Assembly: GCA_017469685.1 (NCBI GenBank)
Contig: JAFUFW010000079.1
Span: forward strand, 1-51,032
Source: Bacteroidaceae bacterium
GTDB taxonomy: Bacteria; Bacteroidota; Bacteroidia; Bacteroidales; Bacteroidaceae
Reading direction: 5' to 3'
Length of the DNA: 51,032 nucleotides
The position numbers and the translations under genes were made by a program. Shown one piece after another: positions 9,138 through 18,298 of the stretch (the first letter of the stretch is position 1; every line of letters starts with the position of its first letter). Under the pieces are notes generated by a model. It ran no database searches. It saw nothing but the letters and a program-made list of their open reading frames with translations, and was not told the origin of the DNA.

Positions 9138-11294
9138 ATGAGAAAGATATTCCTCTTGTCTGCAGCCCTATTAGGTACCTTGCAGCTAACAGCACAGACA
9201 GGGTCAACCACTATGCTTACAACGCTCACCAACGGCGCCGACATCCGCACTGACGTGAGCGAAGTGCAGAGGATAACCTTTGCCGACACTCTCTACAATC
9301 TCAACAGCGACGGCCACCGCATCCTCGAAGCTGACGAACTTTGCTGGCCCGAAGACCGCCTCCTGCCACTCTTCCTCCCTCCTGCTACTACCCTCAGAGC
9401 CGTGGATATGGTATCCTCGTCGCTCACTGACGAGGAGCGCGTCATGTTGTGCACCTTCCAGGGAATCGTCAACCGCACATGCCCGCGCATACTCCTCTAC
9501 AACCACAACGAGGAGCCCCGGACTACATGGCCAACGGCCCATAACCTCAGGGCTTCAACCGTCTCAGCCTCGCGAGCCTATGCTCTCGTCAAACTCTATG
9601 TGGACGAGTTCAACGGTCTTGTGCTGTATAGCAACGAACGGTCTGAACATTATTCCAACCTCGCTGCAACCATCGCCGGGCTCGAACGCCTGCTGCCCGT
9701 GACGGCTGACATAAGAGCAAAACTCGTGGCTGCAGGCATCGACCTGCCCGTAGTCGTGGACCTCACCACCCTAACGATGAACAATGCAGTGGGCGTCTAC
9801 ACCTATCTCTACGACAACTACTGGAGCCGCTGCAACCACCGACTACTCATCAGCCTACGCCCCACAATCCCATACGTACACGACATAGGCGCCGCCTGCG
9901 GCTCGGCCTGCGTATGGCTCGATCCCCGCAACGGCTCAGAGCGACTGCTGCTTGACAAGATGCTGCGCGACATGACTCCCGGACGAGACTTCGTACTTGG
10001 ATGGTACCCAGAGGAACGTTCCGGAGTAGGAGAAGCAACCAGGTACGGACTCTCAACCGTGCCCGCCGACTTCTTCGAAAACACTACTGTATACTCCGCT
10101 GTCCCCGGTCCTGTGAAGATAGCGCCAGTGCCCAAACGTCCTAAGCTCGAGAACAAAGTCTACGCCACTGTATATATCAGCGACGGCGACAATATACAGT
10201 ACTGCCAACACGCCATGGCAAAAATCTTCGAGCAAAGCGGACGAGGCAAGATTCCCCTCAACTGGACCATCAGCCCTGCACTCGCCGACATCTCACCGAT
10301 GATGCTCAACTACTACTACCGCAAAGCCACCACCAACGACTGCTTCGTCAGCGGGCCGTCAGGCCTCGGCTATGCCATGCCCTACGACGCGCACAACGCA
10401 CGCTACTATGCCAGCTCAACATCTGCTAACCTCATCGCCCCCTACACGCAAATGACACAGCGCTACCTGGAACGCTCCGGACTGCGCGTCGTCACCATCT
10501 GGGACAACGTCAGCGCCACACAGAGAAAGGTGTACGCAGACAACTGCCCCTACCTCTACGGGCTCACCATCAACGACTGGGAACGACAGACAGGCCGGCT
10601 AACCTACAGCATACAAGACGACCACCTCCCCATCGCACCCCTATATCCCTGCTACGCCAACGGCGTCGACGTCATCACTGACTTCTTCAACCGCGACATC
10701 AAGAACTTCACCGGCACCGAGCCCATGTTCGTCACTGGACAAGCTACAGTCTGGGATGCAGGTCCCGACAAACTCGTAGAATTGAAAGATAAGCTCAACG
10801 CCCTCTCGCCAGGCAACGTAAGCATTGTCCGGGCCGACCACTGGTTCAGCCTTTACAGCGAAGCCCACCACCTGCCTTTTAACCTCGCCATGCTCCAGGA
10901 TGTAGAGATAACCTCTTCGCCTGCCTCAACCAAAGCAGGCCTGGCGGCCGACGGTTCTCCCTCAGAAGACTACATCTGGATTTCCAAAGCCGATGAGACA
11001 GACGCCTGGGTGCAGTTCGACTTCAAAGAGCCCTACACGCTCAGTCGCTACGTGGTGCGCCACGCCGAGGCTGCAGGCTTGGCCCCGCAGCTCAATAGTC
11101 GCGACTTCACTATTGAAACCAGCCTTGACGGGCAGACTTGGACCATCGCCGGCTCCCATGCCCTCAACACGGCACCAGTCACTGACGCCACCATCACCCC
11201 CGTCCAAGCCCGCTACCTCCGCGTCAACGTCACCAATGCCGGAGCCGACGGCATAGCACGCATCGCAGACATTGAAGTATACGGAGCCCATTAA
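9138..11294 (+). CDS. Exported GxGYxYP-type putative glycoside hydrolase with C-terminal discoidin (F5/8C) domain
   Basis: The 718-residue protein begins with a signal peptide (MRKIFLLSAALLGTLQLTAQ). After a short beta motif (about 30-50) comes a large region with the GxGYxYP-family signature, here SGPSGLGYAMPYDAH (about residues 395-410), and acidic/aromatic stretches such as YISDGDNIQYCQH and VTIWDNVS typical of that family. The last ~140 residues (ITSSPASTKAGLAADG ... YLRVNVTNAGADGIARIADIEVYG) form a discoidin-like carbohydrate-binding module. GxGYxYP proteins are thought to be glycoside hydrolases but their reaction is poorly known, so substrate is open. It follows an exported tail protein and is ended by a strong terminator at 11341-11380. 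Confidence 0.8.
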   Translation: MRKIFLLSAALLGTLQLTAQTGSTTMLTTLTNGADIRTDVSEVQRITFADTLYNLNSDGHRILEADELCWPEDRLLPLFLPPATTLRAVDMVSSSLTDEERVMLCTFQGIVNRTCPRILLYNHNEEPRTTWPTAHNLRASTVSASRAYALVKLYVDEFNGLVLYSNERSEHYSNLAATIAGLERLLPVTADIRAKLVAAGIDLPVVVDLTTLTMNNAVGVYTYLYDNYWSRCNHRLLISLRPTIPYVHDIGAACGSACVWLDPRNGSERLLLDKMLRDMTPGRDFVLGWYPEERSGVGEATRYGLSTVPADFFENTTVYSAVPGPVKIAPVPKRPKLENKVYATVYISDGDNIQYCQHAMAKIFEQSGRGKIPLNWTISPALADISPMMLNYYYRKATTNDCFVSGPSGLGYAMPYDAHNARYYASSTSANLIAPYTQMTQRYLERSGLRVVTIWDNVSATQRKVYADNCPYLYGLTINDWERQTGRLTYSIQDDHLPIAPLYPCYANGVDVITDFFNRDIKNFTGTEPMFVTGQATVWDAGPDKLVELKDKLNALSPGNVSIVRADHWFSLYSEAHHLPFNLAMLQDVEITSSPASTKAGLAADGSPSEDYIWISKADETDAWVQFDFKEPYTLSRYVVRHAEAAGLAPQLNSRDFTIETSLDGQTWTIAGSHALNTAPVTDATITPVQARYLRVNVTNAGADGIARIADIEVYGAH

Positions 11295-11295
11295 A

Positions 11296-11331
11296 AACCC
11301 TTAAGGGTTATGGCGATAACCCTTAAGGGTT
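11296..11331. repeat. Two AACCCTTAAGGGTT palindromes
   Basis: The perfect 14-bp palindrome occurs at 11296-11309 and again at 11318-11331, starting 1 nt after the stop codon of the preceding gene. The same 14-mer occurs twice at 32149-32184, 21 kb away, which suggests a dispersed intergenic repeat family. Confidence 0.75.
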
Positions 11332-11340
11332 CCGACAAAA

Positions 11341-11381
11341 AAGCCCAAGGGTTTTTCGAATAACCCTTGGGCTTATTTTTT
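11341..11381 (+). terminator. Intrinsic terminator after the GxGYxYP gene
   Basis: AAGCCCAAGGGTT (11341-11353) pairs perfectly with AACCCTTGGGCTT (11362-11374), an 8-nt loop lies between them, and a run of seven T follows. Confidence 0.85.
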
Positions 11382-11455
11382 TATAAGCTTTTCTCTTCAC
11401 AAAAATCCTTTTGGCCTATACTTCAAAAAAAACGGTTTTGCTGCTCCGCATTCAA

Positions 11456-11473
11456 TACTTTTGCGTATCTTTG
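11456..11473 (+). promoter_or_regulatory. Tandem -7 promoter elements upstream of nth
   Basis: TACTTTTG (11456-11463) and TATCTTTG (11466-11473) both match TAnnTTTG. The second predicts a leader of about 30 nt to the ATG at 11510 and rules out the longer in-frame start at 11411. Confidence 0.6.
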
Positions 11474-11509
11474 CCGCACGTTCAACAAACAAAACCATTC
11501 ATCACCGAC

Positions 11510-12151
11510 ATGACCAAACGCGAACGCTATGAGGCGGCTATCGATTTCTTCTCTGAGACAATGCCCGTTGCCGAGACGGAATTACACTATGAGAACGCGT
11601 TTCAGCTGCTGGTAGCTGTGATGCTCAGCGCCCAGTGCACCGACAAGAGAGTGAACATAGTGACGCCCGCCCTCTTCGAGGCCTATCCGACAGCCGAAGC
11701 CATGGCTGCAGCCACAGATGAGGATGTGCTGGTCTTCGTCAAGAGCGTTTCCTATCCCAACTCCAAGGCTAAGCATCTCGTGCAGACCGCCCGCCAGCTC
11801 TGTGAGCGCTTTGGCGGCGAGGTGCCTCAGACGCTCGACGAACTTACGTCCCTGCCAGGCGTAGGGCGAAAGACGGCAAACGTAGTGATGAGCGTAGCCT
11901 TCGGGCAAGCACGCATGGCAGTCGACACGCACGTATTCCGCGTCAGCCACCGAATAGGGCTCGTGCCTCCAAAGGCCACCACCCCACTCGCCGTGGAGCT
12001 GGAGCTGGTGAAACACTTCCCCGAAGCACTGATCCCAAAAGCCCACCACTGGCTCATACTCCACGGGCGCTATACGTGCACGGCGATGAGACCTCGCTGC
12101 ATGGAGTGCGGACTGGCTCGAGCGTGCGCGTACTATAATAAAAAGTCTTAA
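11510..12151 (+). CDS. nth: Endonuclease III, DNA glycosylase/AP lyase
   Basis: The product has 213 residues from [14 protein letters not shown], the usual length. It removes oxidised pyrimidines from DNA and cleaves the abasic site. The helix-hairpin-helix [14 protein letters not shown] carries the catalytic lysine, and [14 protein letters not shown] carries the catalytic aspartate. The C-terminal iron-sulfur ligands are complete: C-x6-C-x2-C-x5-C in [17 protein letters not shown]. The frame is open from 11411, but the -7 boxes at 11456-11473 lie inside that extension, so the start at 11510 is preferred. The gene stands alone, with pgk transcribed from its own promoter just downstream. Confidence 0.96.
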   Translation: MTKRERYEAAIDFFSETMPVAETELHYENAFQLLVAVMLSAQCTDKRVNIVTPALFEAYPTAEAMAAATDEDVLVFVKSVSYPNSKAKHLVQTARQLCERFGGEVPQTLDELTSLPGVGRKTANVVMSVAFGQARMAVDTHVFRVSHRIGLVPPKATTPLAVELELVKHFPEALIPKAHHWLILHGRYTCTAMRPRCMECGLARACAYYNKKS

Positions 12152-12178
12152 TTGCTTGCTCACATCGGCGAAAAAGAG

Positions 12179-12186
12179 TACTTTTG
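12179..12186 (+). promoter_or_regulatory. -7 promoter element of pgk
   Basis: TACTTTTG, with a TTG about 20 nt upstream (12156-12158) as a plausible -33 element. It predicts a leader of about 55 nt to the pgk start at 12249. Confidence 0.65.
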
Positions 12187-12248
12187 CGGGCGCAATGAAG
12201 GGAAACATCATCAAAACTATAAATATTAACTTCAAACTCCAAAACAAC

Positions 12249-13517
12249 ATGACTATTCACGATTACACATTCGCTGGCAAGAAAGCCATCGTGCGCGTAG
12301 ACTTCAATGTGCCCCTCGACGGCAACGGCAACATCACTGACGACACCCGCATCCGCGGTGCCCTGCCCACCCTGAAGAAAGTGCTCGAGGACGGTGGCGC
12401 CCTCATCATCATGAGCCACATGGGCAAGCCCAAAGGCAAGGTGAACCCTAAACTGAGCCTTCAGCAGATTGTTCCCGCCGTGAGCGCCGCCCTCGGCGTT
12501 CCCGTACAGTTTGCCCCCGACTGCGCTAAGGCTGCCGAGCAGGCCGCTGCCCTGAAGATGGGCGAGGTGCTGCTGCTCGAGAACCTCCGCTACTACCCCG
12601 AAGAGGAAGGCAAGCCCGTAGGAATCGACAAGGAAGATCCCGCCTACGACGCTGCTAAGAAGGCAATGAAGGAGAGCCAGAAGGAATTCGCCAAGACGCT
12701 GGCCAGCTATGCCGACTGCTACGTCATGGACGCCTTCGGCACGGCTCACCGTCGCCACGCCTCCACCGCCGTCATCGCCGACTACTTCGATGCCGACAAC
12801 AAGATGCTCGGCCTGCTGATGGAGAAGGAAGTGAAGGCCGTCGACAACGTGCTCAACGACATCAAGCGCCCCTTCGTAGCCATCATGGGCGGCTCCAAGG
12901 TGAGCACCAAGATAGGCATCATCGAGAACCTCCTCGGAAAGGTGGACAAGCTCGTACTCTGCGGCGGCATGACCTACACATTCATGAAAGCACACGGAGG
13001 CGAAATAGGTAACTCCATCGTAGAGCTCGACAAACTCGACGTAGCACTCGGAGTGGAAGAGATGGCAAAGAAAAACGGCGTGGAACTCGTTCTGGCTGAG
13101 GACAGCGTCTGCTCAACAGGTTACGACTTCGCAACCTTCGCACAGAAGCCCGGCGCACAGATCAAGACATTCCCCTCAAACGCCATCGAAGAAGGATGGG
13201 ACGGCCTCGACGTAGGTCCAATCAGCCAGGCCAAGTTCGCCAAGGCTATCGAAGGCGCAAAGACCATCCTCTGGAACGGCCCCGCTGGATGCTTCGAATG
13301 CGACGACTTCGACAAGGGCAGCCGTGCCGTTGGCGAGGCTGTTGCGAAGGCAACAGCTGAAGGAGCCTTCTCGCTCATTGGCGGTGGCGACAGTGTAGCT
13401 TGTGTCCACAAATTCGGCCTCGAAGACAAGGTCAGCTACATCTCCACCGGCGGCGGTGCCCTCCTTGAGGCCATCGAAGGCAAGGTGCTCCCTGGCGTAG
13501 CTGCCATCAAGGGCTAA
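12249..13517 (+). CDS. pgk: Phosphoglycerate kinase
   Basis: The product has 422 residues from [19 protein letters not shown], typical for a bacterial PGK. It transfers phosphate from 1,3-bisphosphoglycerate to ADP in glycolysis, in the cytosol. The substrate-binding [21 protein letters not shown] and SHMGKPKGK segments, the hinge and nucleotide-binding [18 protein letters not shown] and [10 protein letters not shown], and the C-terminal GGGDSVA loop are all present. Longer in-frame starts exist at 12156 and 12198, but the promoter at 12179-12186 supports the start at 12249. Codon use is strongly biased, as expected for a highly expressed gene, which also produces long meaningless open frames on the opposite strand. 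Confidence 0.98.
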   Translation: MTIHDYTFAGKKAIVRVDFNVPLDGNGNITDDTRIRGALPTLKKVLEDGGALIIMSHMGKPKGKVNPKLSLQQIVPAVSAALGVPVQFAPDCAKAAEQAAALKMGEVLLLENLRYYPEEEGKPVGIDKEDPAYDAAKKAMKESQKEFAKTLASYADCYVMDAFGTAHRRHASTAVIADYFDADNKMLGLLMEKEVKAVDNVLNDIKRPFVAIMGGSKVSTKIGIIENLLGKVDKLVLCGGMTYTFMKAHGGEIGNSIVELDKLDVALGVEEMAKKNGVELVLAEDSVCSTGYDFATFAQKPGAQIKTFPSNAIEEGWDGLDVGPISQAKFAKAIEGAKTILWNGPAGCFECDDFDKGSRAVGEAVAKATAEGAFSLIGGGDSVACVHKFGLEDKVSYISTGGGALLEAIEGKVLPGVAAIKG

Positions 13518-13543
13518 GCTCCATCACACCATAGGTGTTTTCT

Positions 13544-13615
13544 GGAAACGAATTACCATGATTGACCATAATAACTTTTTACGCGAAATTATGGTTATTA
13601 TGGTAATTCGTTTCC
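13544..13615. terminator. Long inverted repeat downstream of pgk, possible terminator or small palindromic element
   Basis: GGAAACGAATTACCAT (13544-13559) pairs perfectly with ATGGTAATTCGTTTCC (13600-13615). Inside it, ACCATAATAAC (13564-13574) pairs with GTTATTATGGT (13594-13604), so ACCAT is used twice on the left arm and the two pairings compete or leave a 10-nt bulge. No long T-run follows on the plus strand, so termination is only one reading. Confidence 0.5.
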
Positions 13616-13631
13616 TTATTCAACAATTCAT

Positions 13632-14600
13632 GTGAAAAGATCTCTATTCATATTAATGTCAGTGCTGGCAATCGTAGGGTGTCAGCATGAAGCAAGCATC
13701 AGCCCCAAGGAACAGGCGCGAAGGGATTCTGCGGCGCTGCATGTGGCGTTGATGCCCGTCCAAGATTGTCTGCCATTCTACCTCGCACAGCTCACCGGTA
13801 TCTACGAGCGGCTCGGCCTCGACCTGCGCATTACCACATATATGGCACAGCTCGACACCGACACCGCCCTGGCCAACAGCCATGTGCATGTAGCGTACAG
13901 CGACCTTGCACGAGCTATCATGCTCCAGCAGGACAGCGTGGGCGTATACGCCATTGCGGCCTTCGAAGGCACACTAAGCCTCGTGACTATGCGCCGCGGA
14001 CGCATTCGCCAGCTCAATCAGCTGAAAGAGAAAATGGTTGCCGTGGCGCGCCATAGCATCACCGACTACTGGAGCGACCGCCTTGCCGACAGCGCCGGCA
14101 TAGCACGTGCGGAAATCTTCCGGCCACAGATTAATGACGTGCGCATACGGACCGATATGCTCTGCAACGGCACCATGGATGCAGCCTTCCTGCCGGAGCC
14201 ATATGCCAGCGAAGCAATAAAACGCGGCAACAAGATAAACTTCACTACGCAAGGGATGCAGCCCCAACTCGTCGCATTGCTTGCCACTACGCAAGCTCTC
14301 TCTGACCCAAGCCGTTGCCACCAGATAGAGCTATTACTCAAAGGTTATGCTGAAGTTGTGGAGAATGCCACCGAGACAACCGCCATTGCCGACAGCCTGC
14401 CATCACTGCTGCGCCAGTTGTGTTTCACACCCGACTCGCTGGCAAAGCACGTAGCCCAACAACTACCTGCTTTCAAGCCTCTCTCCTCGCCTCAAGGCAG
14501 CGATGCCGAAGCTGCACTCGAGTGGCTCAGAAGACGTGGCAAAGTGAAGAAAAACTATACGATTGATTCGCTCTTTTCAGACCGATTATCAGTAAAATAA
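13632..14600 (+). CDS. Orphan NMT1/SsuA-type ABC substrate-binding lipoprotein
   Basis: The 322-residue protein has a lipoprotein signal (MKRSLFILMSVLAIVGC, lipobox AIVGC). The rest follows the bilobed NMT1/SsuA-like binding fold: VALMPVQDCLPFYLAQLTGIYERLGLDL near the start of lobe 1, LSLVTMRRGRIRQLNQLKEKMVAV at the hinge, and MDAAFLPEPYASEAIKRG in lobe 2. Such proteins deliver small molecules (sulfonates, thiamine precursors and others) to an ABC importer, but no permease or ATPase gene lies nearby. The start is preceded by only 114 nt after pgk, mostly an inverted repeat. The ligand cannot be told. It is 36 nt upstream of the GH27 gene, so cotranscription is likely. Confidence 0.75.
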   Translation: MKRSLFILMSVLAIVGCQHEASISPKEQARRDSAALHVALMPVQDCLPFYLAQLTGIYERLGLDLRITTYMAQLDTDTALANSHVHVAYSDLARAIMLQQDSVGVYAIAAFEGTLSLVTMRRGRIRQLNQLKEKMVAVARHSITDYWSDRLADSAGIARAEIFRPQINDVRIRTDMLCNGTMDAAFLPEPYASEAIKRGNKINFTTQGMQPQLVALLATTQALSDPSRCHQIELLLKGYAEVVENATETTAIADSLPSLLRQLCFTPDSLAKHVAQQLPAFKPLSSPQGSDAEAALEWLRRRGKVKKNYTIDSLFSDRLSVK

Positions 14601-14636
14601 GCATCAAACAATCTCATTAACAATCTACTTTCAGCT

Positions 14637-17162
14637 ATGTCCCGCTTTAAGAATCAACTGCTGGCAGCTGCTTGCGCTGTCGTCATACCATTCGCCACAA
14701 ACCTTGCAGCCACTGCTGACGACGACATCGCCGTTTTCAGGTCATGGGCCATGACACCGCCAATGGGCTGGAACTCTTGGGACTGCTACTACTCCAGCGT
14801 CACCGAGAAAGAGGTGATGCAGAACGCGCAATACCTGGTCGACAACGACCTCGTGCGCTACGGTTGGGAATACGTCGTCGTGGACATACGCTGGTATTGC
14901 AACCACCCTTCGCTCGGAGGTGGCAACTACAATCAACGCGGCACGCAGGACTATGTCCTTGACGAGTACGGACGCTACCTTCCCTCCCCCACCCGTTTCC
15001 CTTCGTGCATGGTCGACGGGCAGAACATAGGCTTCCGTGCCCTCGCCGACCGGCTGCATGCCATGGGACTGAAATTCGGCATCCACATCATGCGTGGCGT
15101 GCCAAAGGCCGTCGTAGGCAGCAGCTACAAGCTCAAAGGCAGCGAGCAGACGCCGTGGACCCAGGTCTACAACGGCACCACTTCGCCCTGCACTTGGCTG
15201 AAGGACAACCTGCGCGTGCGCGATAATGAATATGGTCAGCTCTACTACAACAGCATCATGGACCTCTACGCCTCGTGGGGAGTTGATTTCATTAAAGTAG
15301 ACGACCTCTCGCGGCCTTTCTACACTGACGATATCCACATGATCCGCAAGGCCATCGACCAGACAGAACGCCCCATGGTGCTTTCCCTCAGCCCAGGAAA
15401 GACGCAGTACACCTACGCCGACGAGTGCCTCGAGAACGCCAACATGTGGCGCATGATGGACGACCTGTGGGACAACTGGAGCAACGTGGACGCTGTCTTC
15501 GGTGAGGCTCACGCCTGGGAGACCGTCACCCGGCCAGGCAACTACGCTGACTGTGACATGCTACCCCTCGGACAGATTGCCATGACCATTGCCGACAACG
15601 GCTACACTGCAGCCGATGCGGGCCGATGGACGCGCCTGACTCAGGATGAGCAGCTGACCATGATGACCCTATGGGGCATCTGCCATTCGCCGCTCTTCTT
15701 CGGAGGCGAGATGACGCGCAACGACGACTTCACCCTCTCGCTTCTCAACAACGAGGAGTACCATCAGATGCATAAGTACGGTTATGACGCACACGAAGTG
15801 ATGAACGACGAGGACCTCGGACATGTCGCATGGACATCACTTGACCCTGCAACAGGCAATCGCTACTTGGCTCTATTCCAACGCGACAACACACGTTGGA
15901 TTGTAGGCTCCAAAGCCCTCTACCGCTCAGAGACCGTAGCCTATACCACCGATGGTCATGCCGTCGACGTCGACATCCCTTGGCCCGAAGGCCAGAAGAC
16001 ACTCGTACTGGTCGTTGACGACGGTGGTGACAACTACAACTATGACCACGGCGACTGGATCAACCCAATGCTCATCCTGAGTGACGGCACTGAAGTGCCA
16101 CTCACAGGCTCATACAAGACACGCGACTACACCGCTTCTTATTTTAATCGCGTGCGCGAAAACCAGAATGTCGACAATGGTGGCAAGATGCGCGTCATGG
16201 GCACAACCTATGACCGCGGCTTTTCCACCGATGCCAACGCCGCCATCTTCTTCCAGATTCCCGATGAGATGGACGTCGTGCGCTTCCGGGCCATGGCTGC
16301 TGCCGACGACTCTGGTATCGGGCAGAACGGAGCCACAACCAGCATCCGCTTTATGGTCTTTGACCAAAACCCGCTAACAGCTGAACAGAACGATGCCGCC
16401 GCACGCTCTGGACTTATCTCACGCCATGGCAATAAGAAGGCCACGCTTACAGCAGACATCACAGGCGCCCGCCAACTTAAGATTGTCGTCAGCAACTATG
16501 GCGACGGCTTTGCCTACGATCGCGCCGACCTCGCAAACCCAGTCCTCGTTGATGCCGCAGGCGTAGAAACGCCACTAACCACGCTGACAGCTGCCAGCTA
16601 CACATCGGAATGGGGCTCGCTACACATCAACCGCAACGTCGAGAACGGCCCCCTGCGCATCGACGGTCAGACATATACCTCCGGCCTCGGCATGAACGCC
16701 CAGTGCACACTCGTCTATGACCTGCCTGAAGGCCACACCTTCACAACCTTCCGCGCTCTTTGCGGCTACGACTCCAGCTGCGACACCGACAACACCTCGT
16801 CTACGGGCACCACGATGGAATTTTTGGTCTACGTCGTCTCTGACACCGAAACACCAGCCTACACTTTCGACCTAACCAGTCTTGGTTATAGCGCTGACGA
16901 GGCTGTTCCTGTCCACGACATCTGGGCACGACAGGATCTTGGCACTGCCACAGGCATCCTCACTACCACAGTACCCAGCCACGGCGTGCGCCTCTTCCGT
17001 TTGGGCAACAACAGCCCTGTAGAACCAGATGCCATCAAGGCCGTGGACACTCACGCAAATCACACGACACAGCCAAACGTCTATAACCTCCAAGGGCAGC
17101 TCATCAATGAACCTAACCGTGGTCTATACATCACTGGTGGACGCAAGATTCTGAAACCATAG
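14637..17162 (+). CDS. GH27 alpha-galactosidase with C-terminal NPCBM-like modules and type IX-like tail
   Basis: The 841-residue exported enzyme opens with a signal peptide (about 1-27). The GH27 catalytic barrel spans about 38-420: MTPPMGWNSWDCYY at the start, nucleophile Asp222 in DFIKVDDL, and the acid/base within MMDDLWDNW (Asp275 or Asp276). Two repeated beta modules (about 460-620 and 635-790), each with a LHINRNVENG- or YFNRVRENQNVDNGG-like strand and SGLGMNAQ or GFSTDANA, look like NPCBM domains. The end (VYNLQGQLINEPNRGLYITGGRKILKP) resembles a type IX sorting tail, so it is probably surface-anchored or secreted. It removes terminal alpha-linked galactose, or possibly another GH27 substrate such as N-acetylgalactosamine or arabinopyranose. 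Confidence 0.9.
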   Translation: MSRFKNQLLAAACAVVIPFATNLAATADDDIAVFRSWAMTPPMGWNSWDCYYSSVTEKEVMQNAQYLVDNDLVRYGWEYVVVDIRWYCNHPSLGGGNYNQRGTQDYVLDEYGRYLPSPTRFPSCMVDGQNIGFRALADRLHAMGLKFGIHIMRGVPKAVVGSSYKLKGSEQTPWTQVYNGTTSPCTWLKDNLRVRDNEYGQLYYNSIMDLYASWGVDFIKVDDLSRPFYTDDIHMIRKAIDQTERPMVLSLSPGKTQYTYADECLENANMWRMMDDLWDNWSNVDAVFGEAHAWETVTRPGNYADCDMLPLGQIAMTIADNGYTAADAGRWTRLTQDEQLTMMTLWGICHSPLFFGGEMTRNDDFTLSLLNNEEYHQMHKYGYDAHEVMNDEDLGHVAWTSLDPATGNRYLALFQRDNTRWIVGSKALYRSETVAYTTDGHAVDVDIPWPEGQKTLVLVVDDGGDNYNYDHGDWINPMLILSDGTEVPLTGSYKTRDYTASYFNRVRENQNVDNGGKMRVMGTTYDRGFSTDANAAIFFQIPDEMDVVRFRAMAAADDSGIGQNGATTSIRFMVFDQNPLTAEQNDAAARSGLISRHGNKKATLTADITGARQLKIVVSNYGDGFAYDRADLANPVLVDAAGVETPLTTLTAASYTSEWGSLHINRNVENGPLRIDGQTYTSGLGMNAQCTLVYDLPEGHTFTTFRALCGYDSSCDTDNTSSTGTTMEFLVYVVSDTETPAYTFDLTSLGYSADEAVPVHDIWARQDLGTATGILTTTVPSHGVRLFRLGNNSPVEPDAIKAVDTHANHTTQPNVYNLQGQLINEPNRGLYITGGRKILKP

Positions 17163-17167
17163 GTCTC

Positions 17168-17836
17168 ATGTTCCATTCGTATATACATACCTGCCCCGAA
17201 CTAATATCATGCATTCAGCAAATAGGCTTCCTACCTTTGCTGGAAAGCGGCATACCCGGATATTCAGCTGAAAGCATGATGGCAGAAGAGTGCAGATATA
17301 CGGTCTTCCCCGACGGCTCGTGGGAGTGGCCGCTGTGGGAGTGGAAAGGTTCTGTGCTTCGTGATGGGAACTGTGTGTATGGCAAATTCTTTGCAGGCAA
17401 GGCTGTGTTCATCAGCCGTGAATGGTGGCCCGACTTCTTCAATTGGCGACGTAGCCAACATCCTTTGCCAGCCGTAGGAAGCATCGAGGACATCATTCTC
17501 TCAACACTGCGCGAACACGGCAGCATGATAAACCGTGAGTTACGGGCTGCTTGCGACTTCACCGGGCCGAAGATGCGGTCGCGCTTCGATGCCTACGTCA
17601 CGCGCCTCCAGATGGCATGCCGTATCGTCACCGAGGACTTCGTCTATCCCACCGACAAGCACGGACATGAATACGGCTTCGGATGGTCGTTGCTCACTAC
17701 ACCAGAACACCTCTTCGGCTCCGATGCCGGCAGCTGTGAGCGCACGCCTGAAGAGTCTTATCAGCGCATGAATGAACATTTGGCCCGCCTACTTCCTCAC
17801 GCATCAGAAAAGCATATACAGAAATTATTGAAATGA
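17168..17836 (+). CDS. AlkZ-related protein (winged-helix, YcaQ/AlkZ-like fragment family)
   Basis: A 222-residue cytosolic protein starting 5 nt after the GH27 stop, so probably translated from the same mRNA. The core IEDIILSTLREHGSMINRELRAACDF looks like a winged helix, and the overall pattern (WPLWEWKGSVL, CVYGKFFAGKAVFIS, YVTRLQMACRIVTEDFVYP) matches what is annotated as AlkZ-related in Bacteroidota. AlkZ proteins are DNA glycosylases that unhook interstrand cross-links. This one is about half their usual length and its catalytic QxQ-type motif is not visible, so enzyme activity is doubtful. Confidence 0.6.
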   Translation: MFHSYIHTCPELISCIQQIGFLPLLESGIPGYSAESMMAEECRYTVFPDGSWEWPLWEWKGSVLRDGNCVYGKFFAGKAVFISREWWPDFFNWRRSQHPLPAVGSIEDIILSTLREHGSMINRELRAACDFTGPKMRSRFDAYVTRLQMACRIVTEDFVYPTDKHGHEYGFGWSLLTTPEHLFGSDAGSCERTPEESYQRMNEHLARLLPHASEKHIQKLLK

Positions 17837-17875
17837 GGGCACCTCAACGCCTATCCGACAATATAAAAAATCATC

Positions 17876-18235
17876 ATGGCAAGGCACAACGAATTCGGGA
17901 GATGGGGAGAAGATCTGGCGGCAAAGTATCTGGAGGAGCAGGGGTTTGAGATTCTTGCTCGCAATTGGAGGCACGAGCACAAGGAGGTTGACATCATTGC
18001 ACAAAAAGATGGAACCCTTTATTTTGTAGAGGTGAAAACGCGTCATGGTGAGGAATGGAAAGCCGAAGAAGCCATCGATGCCAAGAAACGCACACTTCTC
18101 TGGCGCGCTATGATGGCATGGAAACTGCAACATCCTTCGCCCATGCCCGTGCGCTATCCCGTCATTGCTGTCGTTATCCACGAACCTGGCACGCCGCCAA
18201 ATATCCGCTGGCACGACAGCATGTGGGATTTGTAA
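17876..18235 (+). CDS. YraN (UPF0102) family endonuclease-like protein
   Basis: The 119-residue protein has the family's conserved opening (FGRWGEDLAAKYLEEQGFEILARNWR) and the PD-(D/E)XK-like core HKEVDIIAQKDGTLYFVEVKTR, with Asp, Glu and Lys in the expected order. YraN proteins are small putative Holliday-junction-type nucleases found in most bacteria; the physiological role is not settled. The ATG is 40 nt after the AlkZ-related stop, and the length matches the family. Confidence 0.92.
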   Translation: MARHNEFGRWGEDLAAKYLEEQGFEILARNWRHEHKEVDIIAQKDGTLYFVEVKTRHGEEWKAEEAIDAKKRTLLWRAMMAWKLQHPSPMPVRYPVIAVVIHEPGTPPNIRWHDSMWDL

Positions 18236-18298
18236 GAGCAAAAATGCTCACCCTATAGCAACGACATTTGAAAGAAAGCAGACAACTTCACGCAACTA

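Noticed and set aside
11296-11374. CRISPR-like array from repeated AACCCTTAAGGGTT
   Set aside because: Only two copies per site with 8-nt spacing and no cas genes; palindromic repeats and a terminator explain it.
12054-12995. 313-codon minus-strand open frame opposite pgk
   Set aside because: A by-product of the biased codon use of pgk; the product is His/Val/Glu-rich nonsense and overlaps nth and pgk.
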